DNA of 64,000 nucleotides from contig CAZWOL010000004.1 in the NCBI GenBank assembly GCA_964635325.1, positions 11,157 through 75,156 of the forward strand, in the 5' to 3' direction. Positions 34,044 to 42,314 of this stretch are shown piece after piece. This stretch comes from BOG-1112 sp964635325 (lineage in GTDB: Bacteria; Bdellovibrionota_B; Oligoflexia; Oligoflexales; Bog-1112). Numbering within the stretch: position 1 is the stretch's first letter; every line of letters begins with the position of its first letter. The notes beneath the pieces are model-generated. The model was not told the origin of the DNA, ran no database searches, and was given only the letters and a program-made list of their open reading frames with translations. Both the position numbers and the translations under genes were made by a program.

Positions 34044-34244
34044 ATGCCTAAAATGAAGACAAAAAAATCTGCCGCTAAGCGCTTTAGCGTGAAGCCGTCA
34101 GGTAAAATTAAATTCGACCGAGTGAATCACGAGCACTTGGCGACAAAAAAATCCAAAGCACGCAAGAATCGCCTTAAAAAAGCTTCTTATGCGGTCAAAG
34201 GTGACCGCGGCTTGATTCTCGCATGCTTGCCTTACGATAATTAA
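34044..34244 (+). CDS. rpmI: 50S ribosomal protein L35
   Basis: A 66-residue basic protein beginning PKMKTKKSAAKRFSV with the L35 ending KGDRGLILACLPY. GAAGG precedes the ATG. It is followed 23 bases later by rplT, the usual pair. In many bacteria infC lies just upstream of rpmI; here an exported-protein gene is there instead, with a leader of about 150 bases that could carry L20-mediated control, though I cannot identify a defined L20 site. Confidence 0.96.
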   Translation: MPKMKTKKSAAKRFSVKPSGKIKFDRVNHEHLATKKSKARKNRLKKASYAVKGDRGLILACLPYDN

Positions 34245-34267
34245 ACAGGATTAAATAGGGATCGATA

Positions 34268-34627
34268 ATGGCACGCGTAAAAAGAGGACCTAAGGGTAGA
34301 CAGCGCAAAAAGCGCATACTTAAGTTGGCGAAAGGCTTTCGAGGATCTCGAAAGAATCGCTTTCGAATAGCTATCCACGTTGTAAAAAGAGCATTGCGAT
34401 ATGCTTACCGAGATAGACGCGTTAAAAAACGTGAGTTCCGTAAATTATGGATCACACGTATTAACGCAGCAGCTCGCGCTTGCGGTTTGAAATATTCTGA
34501 GTTCATGAATGGACTTAAAAAAGCGAATATCGAAATCGATCGCAGCTGTTTGGCAGAGCTTGCTGTTCAGGACGAAAAAGCGTTTGCAACGCTTGCCGAC
34601 CAAGCAAAAACAGCTCTCTCTAAATAA
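34268..34627 (+). CDS. rplT: 50S ribosomal protein L20
   Basis: A 119-residue highly basic protein. It opens ARVKRGPKGRQRKKRILKL and continues with RRVKKREFRKLWITRINAA and GLKYSEFMNGLKKANIEIDR, the L20 signature. AGGG precedes the ATG. L20 binds 23S rRNA early in assembly and commonly represses its own operon. A strong hairpin follows. pheS and pheT, often downstream, are absent. Confidence 0.98.
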   Translation: MARVKRGPKGRQRKKRILKLAKGFRGSRKNRFRIAIHVVKRALRYAYRDRRVKKREFRKLWITRINAAARACGLKYSEFMNGLKKANIEIDRSCLAELAVQDEKAFATLADQAKTALSK

Positions 34628-34681
34628 TGATGCCTTAGAAACTTGCCTTTGATCGATAGATGAAGGGGTTTGTTTCTAGAG

Positions 34682-34740
34682 TAGAAAAGTTTGCTAAGCA
34701 ATTTGCCTAGTTGGCGGTGCTTTGCAAACTTTTCTATTTT
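34682..34740 (+). terminator. Terminator-type hairpin after rplT
   Basis: TAGAAAAGTTTGC (34682-34694) pairs exactly with GCAAACTTTTCTA (34724-34736), enclosing a loop with a further AGCA/TGCT helix, and is followed by TTTTAT. The long stem and T run fit an intrinsic terminator for rpmI-rplT. The rest of the interval to 34936 shows nothing I can support. Confidence 0.75.
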
Positions 34741-34936
34741 ATAAGTAAAGCTTGTGTCGTTGGGTCTTTGTGCACACGACCATCAAGCAAAAAACGTTCA
34801 ATGCTTGTGGTGATCAGATCACAGGTGTTGATTGAGCTACATCGAAGCATTAGCAGACATCACAAAGATGGCTTTCACGGCTCTGGTCGAAGATGTTGTT
34901 ATCACTTGTCAAAACACAGGCTGTGCAGGTTCGGAT

Positions 34937-35224
34937 TTAAGACCCCACAGCTTTTTCTAAAATGCGCAGTCTTTTTTCCACCGAATCGGCCCATTCTTTA
35001 TCGATCTCGGTCTTCTCGTGTAGAAAGACTTCTCTCAACTTCTTGTTTAGATATGTTTGATACCCTTTTTTAGCCCCTGTTTGAGTTTCTGTCTCGTTCC
35101 TGATAGCCTCTAACACGTCACCATCTACCCACATAGAAAGCTTTGCTTTGGCTTTCTTCAGGTCAAGCTCACTTGCATCAATGTCGATATTCATTTTTTG
35201 TGTTCGTGTCTTTTTCTTATTCAT
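34937..35224 (-). CDS. Probable antitoxin-like protein of a small two-gene module
   Basis: A 95-residue protein with a charged N-terminus (NKKKTRTQKMNIDIDASELD) and a central LSMWVDGDVLEAIRNE plus GAKKGYQTYLNKKLREVF, resembling ribbon-helix-helix/BrnA-type antitoxins (a short strand followed by two helices). The ATG at 35224 has GGGAGG nine bases upstream and overlaps the last eight bases of the DUF4160 gene (ATGAATAA), so the pair is translationally coupled. The typical order of small toxin-antitoxin operons and the location beside tRNA-Leu support the call; antitoxin activity is inferred. Confidence 0.68.
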   Translation of the reverse strand: MNKKKTRTQKMNIDIDASELDLKKAKAKLSMWVDGDVLEAIRNETETQTGAKKGYQTYLNKKLREVFLHEKTEIDKEWADSVEKRLRILEKAVGS

Positions 35225-35453
35225 CAAAATAGGCCTCCCATTCATTGGTGATATATTCCTGATTTTCTTTACAGAAGTTTAGGATCACCTTAAGTGCCTT
35301 TGGAGAAAAGCCAGAAGACCCAATCACAGAGACCTCTCCCTCGATGCATACTTTGGCCCGTGCCCCACCTTTTCTTACATGTACATGAATCGGGCGATGT
35401 TCTTTTGAGTAAAAGAAAAAATCGATTCCGTTAAACCGTAATATAACAGGCAT
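35217..35453 (-). CDS. DUF4160-type protein, probable toxin partner
   Basis: A 78-residue protein starting at ATG 35453 (AGGGGAG upstream; the frame runs further up but without need). MPVILRFNGIDFFFYSKEHR followed by PIHVHVRKGGARAKVCIEGE is the DUF4160 pattern, where an Arg/His-containing loop is conserved. Such proteins are commonly next to small antitoxin-like or DUF2442 genes. Its end overlaps the downstream ribbon-helix-helix-like gene by eight bases. A toxin role is plausible but not shown. Confidence 0.72.
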   Translation of the reverse strand: MPVILRFNGIDFFFYSKEHRPIHVHVRKGGARAKVCIEGEVSVIGSSGFSPKALKVILNFCKENQEYITNEWEAYFDE

Positions 35454-35570
35454 CCAGCTCCCCTTTTTTTCATGATAAGAAGGGCAAATCAATAAGTCAA
35501 TATATTGTGATGACTTTGTGTTCTTAATTCAGCTGGTATAGTAAGTATGACTTTGTTGACTTGATCGCGG

Positions 35571-35840
35571 ATGTTTCTCATCTACAATCCTTCTCCGAGG
35601 AGAGACAAAGTAAGCGATATTAAGATATTAGGCCTTAAAATTCAAGATCTCCCTACGGAAATTATACTCGATCTTGCAAGCCCTGGCGGGAGAAAAGTTC
35701 TGGAACGGGCTATAGAGAGCTTGCAATCCGAAGTTCTCTACAACTCGAGCTTCGATGAAGCCGCGCTAAACGGGCGTGTCGATGCTCGGGTGGTGGCGCA
35801 CTTTCGAACCAAGCTTGGATGGTGTAACTGTAAGATATGA
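35571..35840 (+). CDS. Small hypothetical protein
   Basis: An 89-residue reading frame between the toxin-antitoxin-like pair and tRNA-Leu. It has a balanced composition and amphipathic helices (LGLKIQDLPTEIILDL, GRKVLERAIESLQSEVL), ending in Cys-x-Cys. There is no clear SD before the ATG, and I recognise no family. A TATAGT box about 35 bases upstream of the ATG could be a -10. It may be accessory cargo at the tRNA site. Confidence 0.45.
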   Translation: MFLIYNPSPRRDKVSDIKILGLKIQDLPTEIILDLASPGGRKVLERAIESLQSEVLYNSSFDEAALNGRVDARVVAHFRTKLGWCNCKI

Positions 35841-35888
35841 AATGAAAAACCGTTCAGAATGCTTGCTAATACGAAGGACAATTCGGAA

Positions 35889-35973
35889 TGGTGGGGATGG
35901 GGAGACTCGAACTCCCACGCCTCTCAGCACTAGATTCTAAGTCTAGCGTGTATACCAATTTCACCACATCCCC
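35889..35973 (-). tRNA. tRNA-Leu (anticodon TAG)
   Basis: Minus-strand cloverleaf with long variable arm: acceptor GGGGATG / CATCCCC, anticodon stem CTAGA / TCTAG around CTTAGAA (anticodon TAG), T arm GGGAGTTCGAGTCTCCC, discriminator A, encoded CCA. Its 3' end points toward the small accessory genes at 34.9-35.8 kb. Confidence 0.96.
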
Positions 35974-36127
35974 AAAGGAAGTACACTGGTCGTGCCATAG
36001 TATGCTAAGACTTGTCAAGCTTGGTCTAATTTAATCTAGTGCGCGTTCTTTGGCAGTGGTCAAATTGAATTGGAGCGGACATTTTGTTTGTCTCGCGCAA
36101 TGTTTGCTAACTTTACAGGGAGAATCA

Positions 36128-36418
36128 ATGACAACAACTCAATCCCAGAATGATGACTCGATGACCGACGTAGATTTTAATGGCCTGATACTAGGCCTTT
36201 CAAGCGCGGCTCTTTACTATATTGGACATAGTGAAATTGAAGGCGAAACGATCAGCAAAGTCAATTTTGATCTCGCAAAGCAAAACATAAGAATTATTGA
36301 AATGTTACATGATAAGACGAGGGGGAACCTCACCTCCGAGGAGGCTCGTTTGATAGAGCAAATCCTCAAAGACCTCCGTTTGAAATATAACTCGGCAAAG
36401 AAGGAAGTAAGCACCTAG
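36128..36418 (+). CDS. DUF1844 family protein
   Basis: The ATG at 36128 has AGGGAGAA upstream and gives a 96-residue acidic protein. Recognisable family features are FNGLILGLSSAALYYIGHSE in the first half and the C-terminal DLAKQNIRIIEMLHDKTRGNL followed by TSEEARLIEQILKDLRLKY. DUF1844 proteins are conserved small proteins in proteobacteria and acidobacteria with no established function. It stands alone between tRNA-Leu and clpB. Confidence 0.85.
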   Translation: MTTTQSQNDDSMTDVDFNGLILGLSSAALYYIGHSEIEGETISKVNFDLAKQNIRIIEMLHDKTRGNLTSEEARLIEQILKDLRLKYNSAKKEVST

Positions 36419-36596
36419 AAACGGTTACAGTGTTTCATCCGCATACAATTAAGCCTAACAGCTAAATATTCTAGGCCTTACGGGGCTTTCTGTGCATTTC
36501 TGCACCGTATTTCTATACTATTCCTGACTCTTGCCGATAACTTAGCGATATTACTCTGTCCGAGAATGATGTTTCTAAGTTGCAGGAAGTTTGTCT

Positions 36597-39239
36597 ATGG
36601 ATGTTTCACGCTATGGTTTTCTGTGCCAGAAGGCCCTTCATCAGGGTCTTCAGTATGCGCGTAGCTTTGGTCATCGGTTCTTGGAAATCGAGCATATCGC
36701 TATCGTATTGCTGCGTTCAGAAACACTTCTTTTACCTAAAAATGGCAATGCACGTTTGCAGCATGAATTGCAAAAGCATTTATCAAAGTTTAGGCGCATC
36801 TATGGCGAAATTAAGATCGAATTTGGCATACGTCTCGACAAGGCGTTAGACGAAGCAGAGACAAAAGCTGGAAAAGAGCTGGTCGATGAAAAGCTGCTGT
36901 GGGAGTGCTTTGCGAATCATTCTGATGTGATTAAAAAATTTCTCAAAGATGAGGAGAATTTTAGTGTTCGAGAAGAGCCTCCTCGATCTCCGCGAGTATC
37001 GAAGGCTACCGAAGCATCGGAAAGTAAGGCGGAGCCACTAAAGAAAGCGAAAGGAGAAAAGAAAGAAGCAACACCCTCCCACTTCCAAATACCAGATAAC
37101 CTGGCTGAGGTTCTTGAAAAGTACACAATGGATCTCACAGCTCTTGCAGAGCGAGGTGAGTTGGATCCAGTTGTGGGTAGAGATTTTGAAACTCGACGCG
37201 TTATTGAGATTTTAGGACGCAAGAAAAAAAATAACCCAATTCTCATCGGTGAGCCTGGGGTTGGAAAGACAGCTGTTGCTGAAGCTCTTGCTCTTAAAAT
37301 TGCAGAGGGGTTGGTACCACAACCCATGAAGGGCAAACGCATTCTCTCATTGGATTTGTCCGGACTGATTGCTGGAGCTCGTTTTCGAGGGGAGTTTGAG
37401 GAGCGTATGAAGACTCTCCTTAAGGCTATTCAAGCTTGCGGTGGAAGTGTCATCCTTTTCATTGATGAAATACACATGTTGGTTGGAGCAGGGAGTGCAG
37501 AAGGTTCTGCTGATGCAGCAAATATGCTAAAACCGGCTCTAGCACGTGGAGAATTGCGTTGTCTAGGGGCTACAACCTTAGATGAGTTTCGCAATTACAT
37601 TGAAAAAGATCCTGCACTGGAGCGTCGATTTCAACCTGTGCACGTTGAAGAGCCTTCTCGATCAGCAACGCTTGCTATACTCAGGGGGATCAAAGGCAAA
37701 TACGAAGTGCACCATGGTGTGCAAATCAATGATGATGCCCTCGTGGCGTGTGCGGATCTTTCCATTCGCTATCTTACTTCGCGTAATTTGCCGGATAAAG
37801 CTATAGATTTGCTCGATGAGGCCTGTAGTCGCTTGCGCATTCAAATCGATAGTCTTCCAACGGTGATGGACAATTTAAATTCTCAAATCAACCAGTTGGA
37901 AATAGAAAAAAATGCCATTAATAAAGCTGATCTCACAGCTGCAAAAGAGTTGTCAGCAATAAGTTTAAAACTGCAAGAAGCACGCAAAGAATATCAAAAG
38001 CACGAAAAAATTTGGACGCATCATAAGTCTTTATTGGAAAATCTACGGAAAATAGAGGGAAAGAAACAAGAGCTTGATAGTCTGTTTGAAAACACTAAGC
38101 AGAAAGGTGATTTTGAGTTTGCAGCAAAATTACAATTTGTCGAGCTACCAAAAGCTTTGAGTGAAAGTGAATCAATCAAGAAAGAACTCAAAAAAATGCA
38201 AGATGAGCACTCTTGGTTGCGACAAATTGTTGGGGCTCCAGAGGCTGCTGAGGTCGTTGCTTTACTAACTGGTGTACCGGTCCAGAGTTTATTGAAAGAT
38301 GAATCCGAAGCGCTTGTTTCGATGGAATCTCACATGAAACAACGCGTTTTCGGTCAGGATGAAGCTCTTAGTAAAGTAAGTCGAGCGGTCCGAAGAGCTC
38401 GGGTTGGAATATCAGATCCCAATCGACCCATAGGTGTCTTTCTCTTCTGTGGGCCTACTGGAGTGGGAAAAACAGAAACCGTAAAAGCATTAGCGGAAGA
38501 GTTATTCAATGATGCAAATAAAATGGTGCGCATCGACATGTCTGAGTACATGGAACAGCATAATATTGCGCGTTTGATTGGTTCTCCACCAGGATATGTT
38601 GGATATGGTGAGGGAGGAGAGCTGACCGAAGCTGTGCGTCGCAATCCCTACACAGTTGTTCTTTTTGATGAGATCGAAAAAGCTCACCCGCGAGTGTTAG
38701 ATCTTCTTTTGCAAGCCTTTGACGATGGGCGTCTAACAGATGGCAAGGGCCGGCTTGTTAATTTCAGAAATACACTTATGGTTATGACTTCAAATATTCC
38801 TATCGAAAGTAAAGAAGGAGCTTCCAGAGACGAGGTAGAAGAGGATGCGAGAACTCAGCTTAGTAGGGTGCTCAGACCGGAGCTCGTAGGACGTATTGAT
38901 GAAGTTGTATTGTTTAAAACGCTTGGTCAGGTTCACTTTGACTCGCTTTTGCAGCGCTTGCTTATTGAGTTGAATAAACGGCTAACAAAAGATGATTTCC
39001 GCGTCCTGCTCGGACCAGTTTTACAAAAGCAGCTGCGTGAAAAATCACATATCCACCAATTTGGTGGCAGAGCTTTGCGGCGGTCCTTCCAAAATCTTGT
39101 CATTGATCCGGTTTCTGATCGTTTGCTTAGTGAGCCAGCTCTGTGTCGTGGCCCTTGGCTCCTCGAAATCGATGAAAAAGGGCTCTTTATTTGGCAGGCT
39201 AGTCACGCCGATGGTCTAAATTTGCCAGCCGCGAGTTAG
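36597..39239 (+). CDS. clpB: ClpB-type disaggregase
   Basis: Hsp100 disaggregase acting with DnaK/GrpE. The ATG at 36597 has AGGAAG seven bases before it. The 880-residue protein has an N-domain that diverges from the usual pattern and a Lys/Ala/Glu-rich linker (about 120-165), AAA domain 1 with GEPGVGKT near 218 and ILFIDEIHMLVGAG, a long coiled middle domain (about 410-545) of ClpB length, and AAA domain 2 with GPTGVGKT near 619, RIDMSEYMEQHN and GSPPGYVGYGEGG. No IGL/IGF loop is present in domain 2, so it is not expected to pair with ClpP. tRNA-Gln follows 70 bases downstream. Confidence 0.92.
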   Translation: MDVSRYGFLCQKALHQGLQYARSFGHRFLEIEHIAIVLLRSETLLLPKNGNARLQHELQKHLSKFRRIYGEIKIEFGIRLDKALDEAETKAGKELVDEKLLWECFANHSDVIKKFLKDEENFSVREEPPRSPRVSKATEASESKAEPLKKAKGEKKEATPSHFQIPDNLAEVLEKYTMDLTALAERGELDPVVGRDFETRRVIEILGRKKKNNPILIGEPGVGKTAVAEALALKIAEGLVPQPMKGKRILSLDLSGLIAGARFRGEFEERMKTLLKAIQACGGSVILFIDEIHMLVGAGSAEGSADAANMLKPALARGELRCLGATTLDEFRNYIEKDPALERRFQPVHVEEPSRSATLAILRGIKGKYEVHHGVQINDDALVACADLSIRYLTSRNLPDKAIDLLDEACSRLRIQIDSLPTVMDNLNSQINQLEIEKNAINKADLTAAKELSAISLKLQEARKEYQKHEKIWTHHKSLLENLRKIEGKKQELDSLFENTKQKGDFEFAAKLQFVELPKALSESESIKKELKKMQDEHSWLRQIVGAPEAAEVVALLTGVPVQSLLKDESEALVSMESHMKQRVFGQDEALSKVSRAVRRARVGISDPNRPIGVFLFCGPTGVGKTETVKALAEELFNDANKMVRIDMSEYMEQHNIARLIGSPPGYVGYGEGGELTEAVRRNPYTVVLFDEIEKAHPRVLDLLLQAFDDGRLTDGKGRLVNFRNTLMVMTSNIPIESKEGASRDEVEEDARTQLSRVLRPELVGRIDEVVLFKTLGQVHFDSLLQRLLIELNKRLTKDDFRVLLGPVLQKQLREKSHIHQFGGRALRRSFQNLVIDPVSDRLLSEPALCRGPWLLEIDEKGLFIWQASHADGLNLPAAS

Positions 39240-39309
39240 AACTGATAACTCTCTTGACTTGAATCATCGATCCGTAATATCCAATCCGAGATTAGGAGTT
39301 CCTTCCTAA

Positions 39310-39387
39310 ATTGGGGCGTCGTCAAGTGGCTAAGACACTAGATTTTGATTCTAGTATTCGCAGGTTCGAGTCCTGCCGCCCCAGCCA
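39310..39387 (+). tRNA. tRNA-Gln (anticodon TTG)
   Basis: Plus-strand cloverleaf: acceptor TGGGGCG / CGCCCCA, D arm TCGTCAAGTGGCTAAGACA, anticodon stem CTAGA / TCTAG around TTTTGAT (anticodon TTG), T arm GCAGGTTCGAGTCCTGC, discriminator G, encoded CCA. prs starts 32 bases later, so they may share a transcript. Confidence 0.96.
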
Positions 39388-39419
39388 TTTTTTCCTCATA
39401 TTTCATCTCGGTACACAAA

Positions 39420-40355
39420 ATGCCTGAGTTGGTGATCTTTAGTGGTACAGCCCATCGCGAGCTTGCCGAAAATATTTGTTCACATCTAGGTATGAGTCTG
39501 GGTCGCGCTCTTGTGTCGCAATTCTCAGATGGAGAGACGCGAGTTGAATTGCAGACCAATATTCGTGGTCGCGATGTCTTCGTTATTCAACCAACTTGTG
39601 CCCCCGTTAATCATCACCTTATGGAAGCCTTAATTATCGTCGATGCGTGCCGTAGAGCCTCAGCCCAGACGATCACTTTAGTAACACCTTATTTTGGTTA
39701 TGCTAGACAAGAAAGAAAAAGTGTTCCTCGGACGCCAATTACAGCAAAGCTGGTAGCGGAAATTATGGAAGGGGCAGGTATTACACGCCTCCTTTCGCTT
39801 GAGCTGCATAACGCAGCTATTCAAGGCTTTTTTAATGTGCCTGTTGATCACCTTTTTGTAAAACCTGTATTCGCCGAGTATTTTAAAGGGTTTGGTCAAG
39901 AAATAGTCGTTGTTTCCCCCGATGCTGGAGGGGTTGAGCGAGCGCGTGCCATGGCAAAACATTTGCAATGTGGACTTGCGATTGTGGATAAGCGCCGCGA
40001 CATACCAAATGAATGTGAAGTTTCTAATATCGTAGGAGATGTTAGAGGAAAATGTTGCCTTATCATCGATGATATTATTGATACTGGTGGGTCTTTGGTT
40101 AAGGCAACCGACGCTCTGCTCGAAGCAGGAGCTCGCGAGGTTCATGCAGCAATATCTCATGCTGTATTGAGTGGAAAGGCGGTTGAAAATATCAAGCAAT
40201 CCGCATTGGTACAGCTTGTGGTGACCGATTCCATTCCTCTCGGAGAAGAAGCCAAAAATTGCAAGAAAATAAGACAGATATCAATCTCAAAGTTGCTCTC
40301 CGAGGCGATTTTACGCATTCATAACTTTGACTCCGTAAGTTCACTCTTCATCTAA
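39420..40355 (+). CDS. prs: Ribose-phosphate pyrophosphokinase (PRPP synthetase)
   Basis: Makes PRPP from ribose 5-phosphate and ATP for nucleotide, His, Trp and NAD synthesis. The reading frame continues upstream into tRNA-Gln, so the ATG at 39420 is the start, giving 311 residues, the normal size. Motifs: PELVIFSGTAHRELAENI, the ATP/metal-binding IVVVSPDAGGVERARAMA, and the PRPP loop CLIIDDIIDTGGS. It is upstream of the rplY-pth operon, the frequent prs-rplY-pth order. Confidence 0.95.
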   Translation: MPELVIFSGTAHRELAENICSHLGMSLGRALVSQFSDGETRVELQTNIRGRDVFVIQPTCAPVNHHLMEALIIVDACRRASAQTITLVTPYFGYARQERKSVPRTPITAKLVAEIMEGAGITRLLSLELHNAAIQGFFNVPVDHLFVKPVFAEYFKGFGQEIVVVSPDAGGVERARAMAKHLQCGLAIVDKRRDIPNECEVSNIVGDVRGKCCLIIDDIIDTGGSLVKATDALLEAGAREVHAAISHAVLSGKAVENIKQSALVQLVVTDSIPLGEEAKNCKKIRQISISKLLSEAILRIHNFDSVSSLFI

Positions 40356-40393
40356 CCATGGTCTGGAGAGAGTTCTGGCTGGGGAATTCTTTG

Positions 40394-40422
40394 TTGCAAC
40401 GCGAAAGTCTTGTCTGTATAAA
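40394..40422 (+). promoter_or_regulatory. Promoter for rplY-pth-rpsF-rplI
   Basis: TTGCAA (-35, 40394-40399) and TATAAA (-10, 40417-40422) are separated by 17 bases, a near-consensus housekeeping promoter. It would start transcription about 105 bases before the rplY ATG. Confidence 0.7.
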
Positions 40423-40486
40423 ATCAGGCTTATCTCTATCCGCGATCTTTAAGAGTATTAGGCGCGAGGGAGGATTTGGCGGCTGA

Positions 40487-40513
40487 CTTTTTAGGGGCAT
40501 AGCCCGTAAAAAG
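40487..40513 (+). promoter_or_regulatory. Hairpin in the rplY leader
   Basis: CTTTTTA (40487-40493) pairs with TAAAAAG (40507-40513), with GGGC/GCCC closing an ATA loop inside. It sits 12 bases before the rplY Shine-Dalgarno. It could tune translation of the ribosomal genes, for example by binding a product of the operon; this is inference. Confidence 0.55.
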
Positions 40514-40535
40514 ATAACTATATTTGGAGAAGAAA

Positions 40536-40820
40536 ATGAGTGCTCTTGTAACGATCAAGGGAAGGTTGCGCAGCCAAGATGAACATGGCAAGAACAGCTG
40601 CCGTCGCATGCGCGCCCAAGGTGAAGTTCCTGCTAATTTGTTAGAAAATGCGAAATCAACAGTAATTGCTGTCGAAGGTAAATTGCTGTCGGTGGCTTGG
40701 AAAAAAGGCAAGACTTTTCAATTGGAATTTAATGGCACCTCAAAGCCAGTGATCATTAAAGAATTGCAAATTGATCCAGTGAAACGTAATGCAATCCATG
40801 TTGACCTGATGTACATGTGA
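40536..40820 (+). CDS. rplY: 50S ribosomal protein L25 (short form)
   Basis: 5S rRNA-binding ribosomal protein. The ATG at 40536 has GGAGAAG upstream and gives 94 residues, the short form without the CTC C-terminal extension. Characteristic features are VTIKGRLRSQDEHGKNSCRR then LRAQGEVPAN-like MRAQGEVPANLL and the closing VKRNAIHVDLMYM, matching the L25 end HVDF. It is the first gene of the operon with pth, rpsF and rplI. Confidence 0.88.
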   Translation: MSALVTIKGRLRSQDEHGKNSCRRMRAQGEVPANLLENAKSTVIAVEGKLLSVAWKKGKTFQLEFNGTSKPVIIKELQIDPVKRNAIHVDLMYM

Positions 40821-40826
40821 TTTGCG

Positions 40827-41408
40827 GTGAAGTTGCTAGTCGGCCTTGGCAATCCTGGCGCTAAGTATGCAAAAACCAGGCACAACGCAGGGTTTTTGGT
40901 CTTAGATAAGATCGCAGAGCATATGGAAATATCTCTCGATCGGAAGATGTTTGATTCTTTCTATGGAGAGGGTCAACTTTTCGAGCAGCCTGTCATTCTC
41001 GTGAAGCCTCAGACATATATGAACCTGTCTGGGACTTCTGTAAGGCGATGGATGCAATTTTACAAGCTTAAGTCGTCAGATGTAATTGTGTTGCATGATG
41101 ATATAGACATGATGAACTTGACCGTCAAAATGAAAAAAGGTGGCGGTCATGGCGGAAACAACGGTATCCGAAGCATCATAGATGAAACTGGCCAGAGTGA
41201 CTTTTTTCGAATTAAACTCGGTATTGGTAGGCCTGAGCGAGTTGGTGAAGAGAAGGATGAAAGCGTCACTGGCTGGGTGCTTGGATCATTCGATGAAGAT
41301 CAGATTGCAAAGCTAAAGAGCGATATGTTCAACGAAACAATGCTCCGTTTGCGAGAGATTTTTCTCCAAGGCCTTCAAAAAAAATCAAAGGGAGATGCCC
41401 ATGCATAG
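40827..41408 (+). CDS. pth: Peptidyl-tRNA hydrolase
   Basis: Releases tRNA from prematurely dropped peptidyl-tRNA. The start is GTG at 40827, six bases after the rplY stop. The 193-residue protein has LLVGLGNPGAKYAKTRHNAGF with catalytic His19, PQTYMNLSGTSVR, VLHDDIDM and the GGGHGGNNGIRSI loop. Length is normal. Its last codons overlap the rpsF start region. Confidence 0.95.
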   Translation: MKLLVGLGNPGAKYAKTRHNAGFLVLDKIAEHMEISLDRKMFDSFYGEGQLFEQPVILVKPQTYMNLSGTSVRRWMQFYKLKSSDVIVLHDDIDMMNLTVKMKKGGGHGGNNGIRSIIDETGQSDFFRIKLGIGRPERVGEEKDESVTGWVLGSFDEDQIAKLKSDMFNETMLRLREIFLQGLQKKSKGDAHA

Positions 41409-41769
41409 AGAGTATGAAATTACGATAGTGTTAAACCCCCAACTTTCTCCAGATTCGTTCAAAAAAACGATCGAGAAATACGAGGGCGTTTTGCTTGCAG
41501 ATGGTGGTCAGGTCATTAAGAAAGATGATTGGGGCGTTAAGAAACTAGCATATCCTATGAAAAAACATTTTCGTGGTCGCTATGTTCACTACGATCTTCT
41601 TTGCAAGCCTGAGCATTTGAAAGAGTCAGAACGTCTTATGCGCATTGATGAAAATGTTCTTCGCTATTTGAATATTTTCCTTGGTGAAAATGTTGATGTA
41701 GAGCAAAGAAAGATTGAGTTAGCGAAAGCTGAAGCAAAAGCAGCAGCAGGACAGAACGCGTCTCTCTAG
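41401..41769 (+). CDS. rpsF: 30S ribosomal protein S6
   Basis: S6 of 122 residues from the ATG at 41401 (GGGAG six bases before); an ATG two codons earlier is too close to the SD. The start overlaps the pth stop. REYEITIVLNPQLSPD begins the S6 fold, followed by DDWGVKKLAYPMKKHFRGRYV and RLMRIDENVLRYL. A short Ala/Lys-rich tail extends the C-terminus. The next gene is rplI; rpsR, which usually sits between rpsF and rplI, is missing here. Confidence 0.95.
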   Translation: MHREYEITIVLNPQLSPDSFKKTIEKYEGVLLADGGQVIKKDDWGVKKLAYPMKKHFRGRYVHYDLLCKPEHLKESERLMRIDENVLRYLNIFLGENVDVEQRKIELAKAEAKAAAGQNASL

Positions 41770-41821
41770 GAGTCCGATCAAGCAAGAGTGACTTGGATTT
41801 TGGAGATTAGGGGAAAGATCT

Positions 41822-42277
41822 ATGAAAGTTATTTTAGTTAAAGATGTACCGTCTCTCGGAACTATGGGAAATATCGTAAAAGTAAAGGACGGGTATGGAC
41901 GCAATTACCTGATTCCTCGTTCTTTAGCGATCGTTGCTAACGATAGTAACCGTAAAGAGCTCGAACACCGTAAGCGTGTTATTGATGCTCGCAAGGAAAA
42001 AAACCTGAAGGAAACGAAGGCCCTTGCACAAAAAATCGAGAAGATTCGTGTTACTATTCAAAAGCAAACAGGCGAAGACGAACGTATATTTGGTTCTGTA
42101 ACTTCAGCCGAAGTGTCAGCGTTCTTTGAAGCTAAAGGAATTGACATCTCTAAGAAAGATATTGTCTTTAAAGATGAAATCAAAAAATTAGGGATCTATT
42201 CTGCAGAAATCAAACTTCATTCCGAAGTCACTGCTACTGTTAAAATCAAAGTTGAAGCTGCTAAAGAAAAAGAATAG
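41822..42277 (+). CDS. rplI: 50S ribosomal protein L9
   Basis: A 151-residue L9: MKVILVKDVPSLGTMGNIVK with DGYGRNYLIPRSLA, the family signature, then the long connecting helix (HRKRVIDARKEKNLKETKAL) and the C-terminal domain with GSVTSAEVSAFFEAKGIDI and IYSAEIKLHSEV. GGGGAAAGA precedes the ATG. It follows rpsF by 52 bases, leaving no room for rpsR. Confidence 0.96.
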   Translation: MKVILVKDVPSLGTMGNIVKVKDGYGRNYLIPRSLAIVANDSNRKELEHRKRVIDARKEKNLKETKALAQKIEKIRVTIQKQTGEDERIFGSVTSAEVSAFFEAKGIDISKKDIVFKDEIKKLGIYSAEIKLHSEVTATVKIKVEAAKEKE

Positions 42278-42314
42278 GTCCATCCTATCAAAATAGTCTT
42301 GGACGGAAGCTGCA

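Noticed and set aside
34711..35073. Plus-strand 120-residue frame over the rplT terminator and antitoxin-like gene
   Set aside because: It starts inside a terminator hairpin and is antisense to a better-supported gene; composition is not protein-like.
39345..39419. N-terminal extension of prs
   Set aside because: It overlaps tRNA-Gln; the ATG at 39420 gives the normal PRPP synthetase start.
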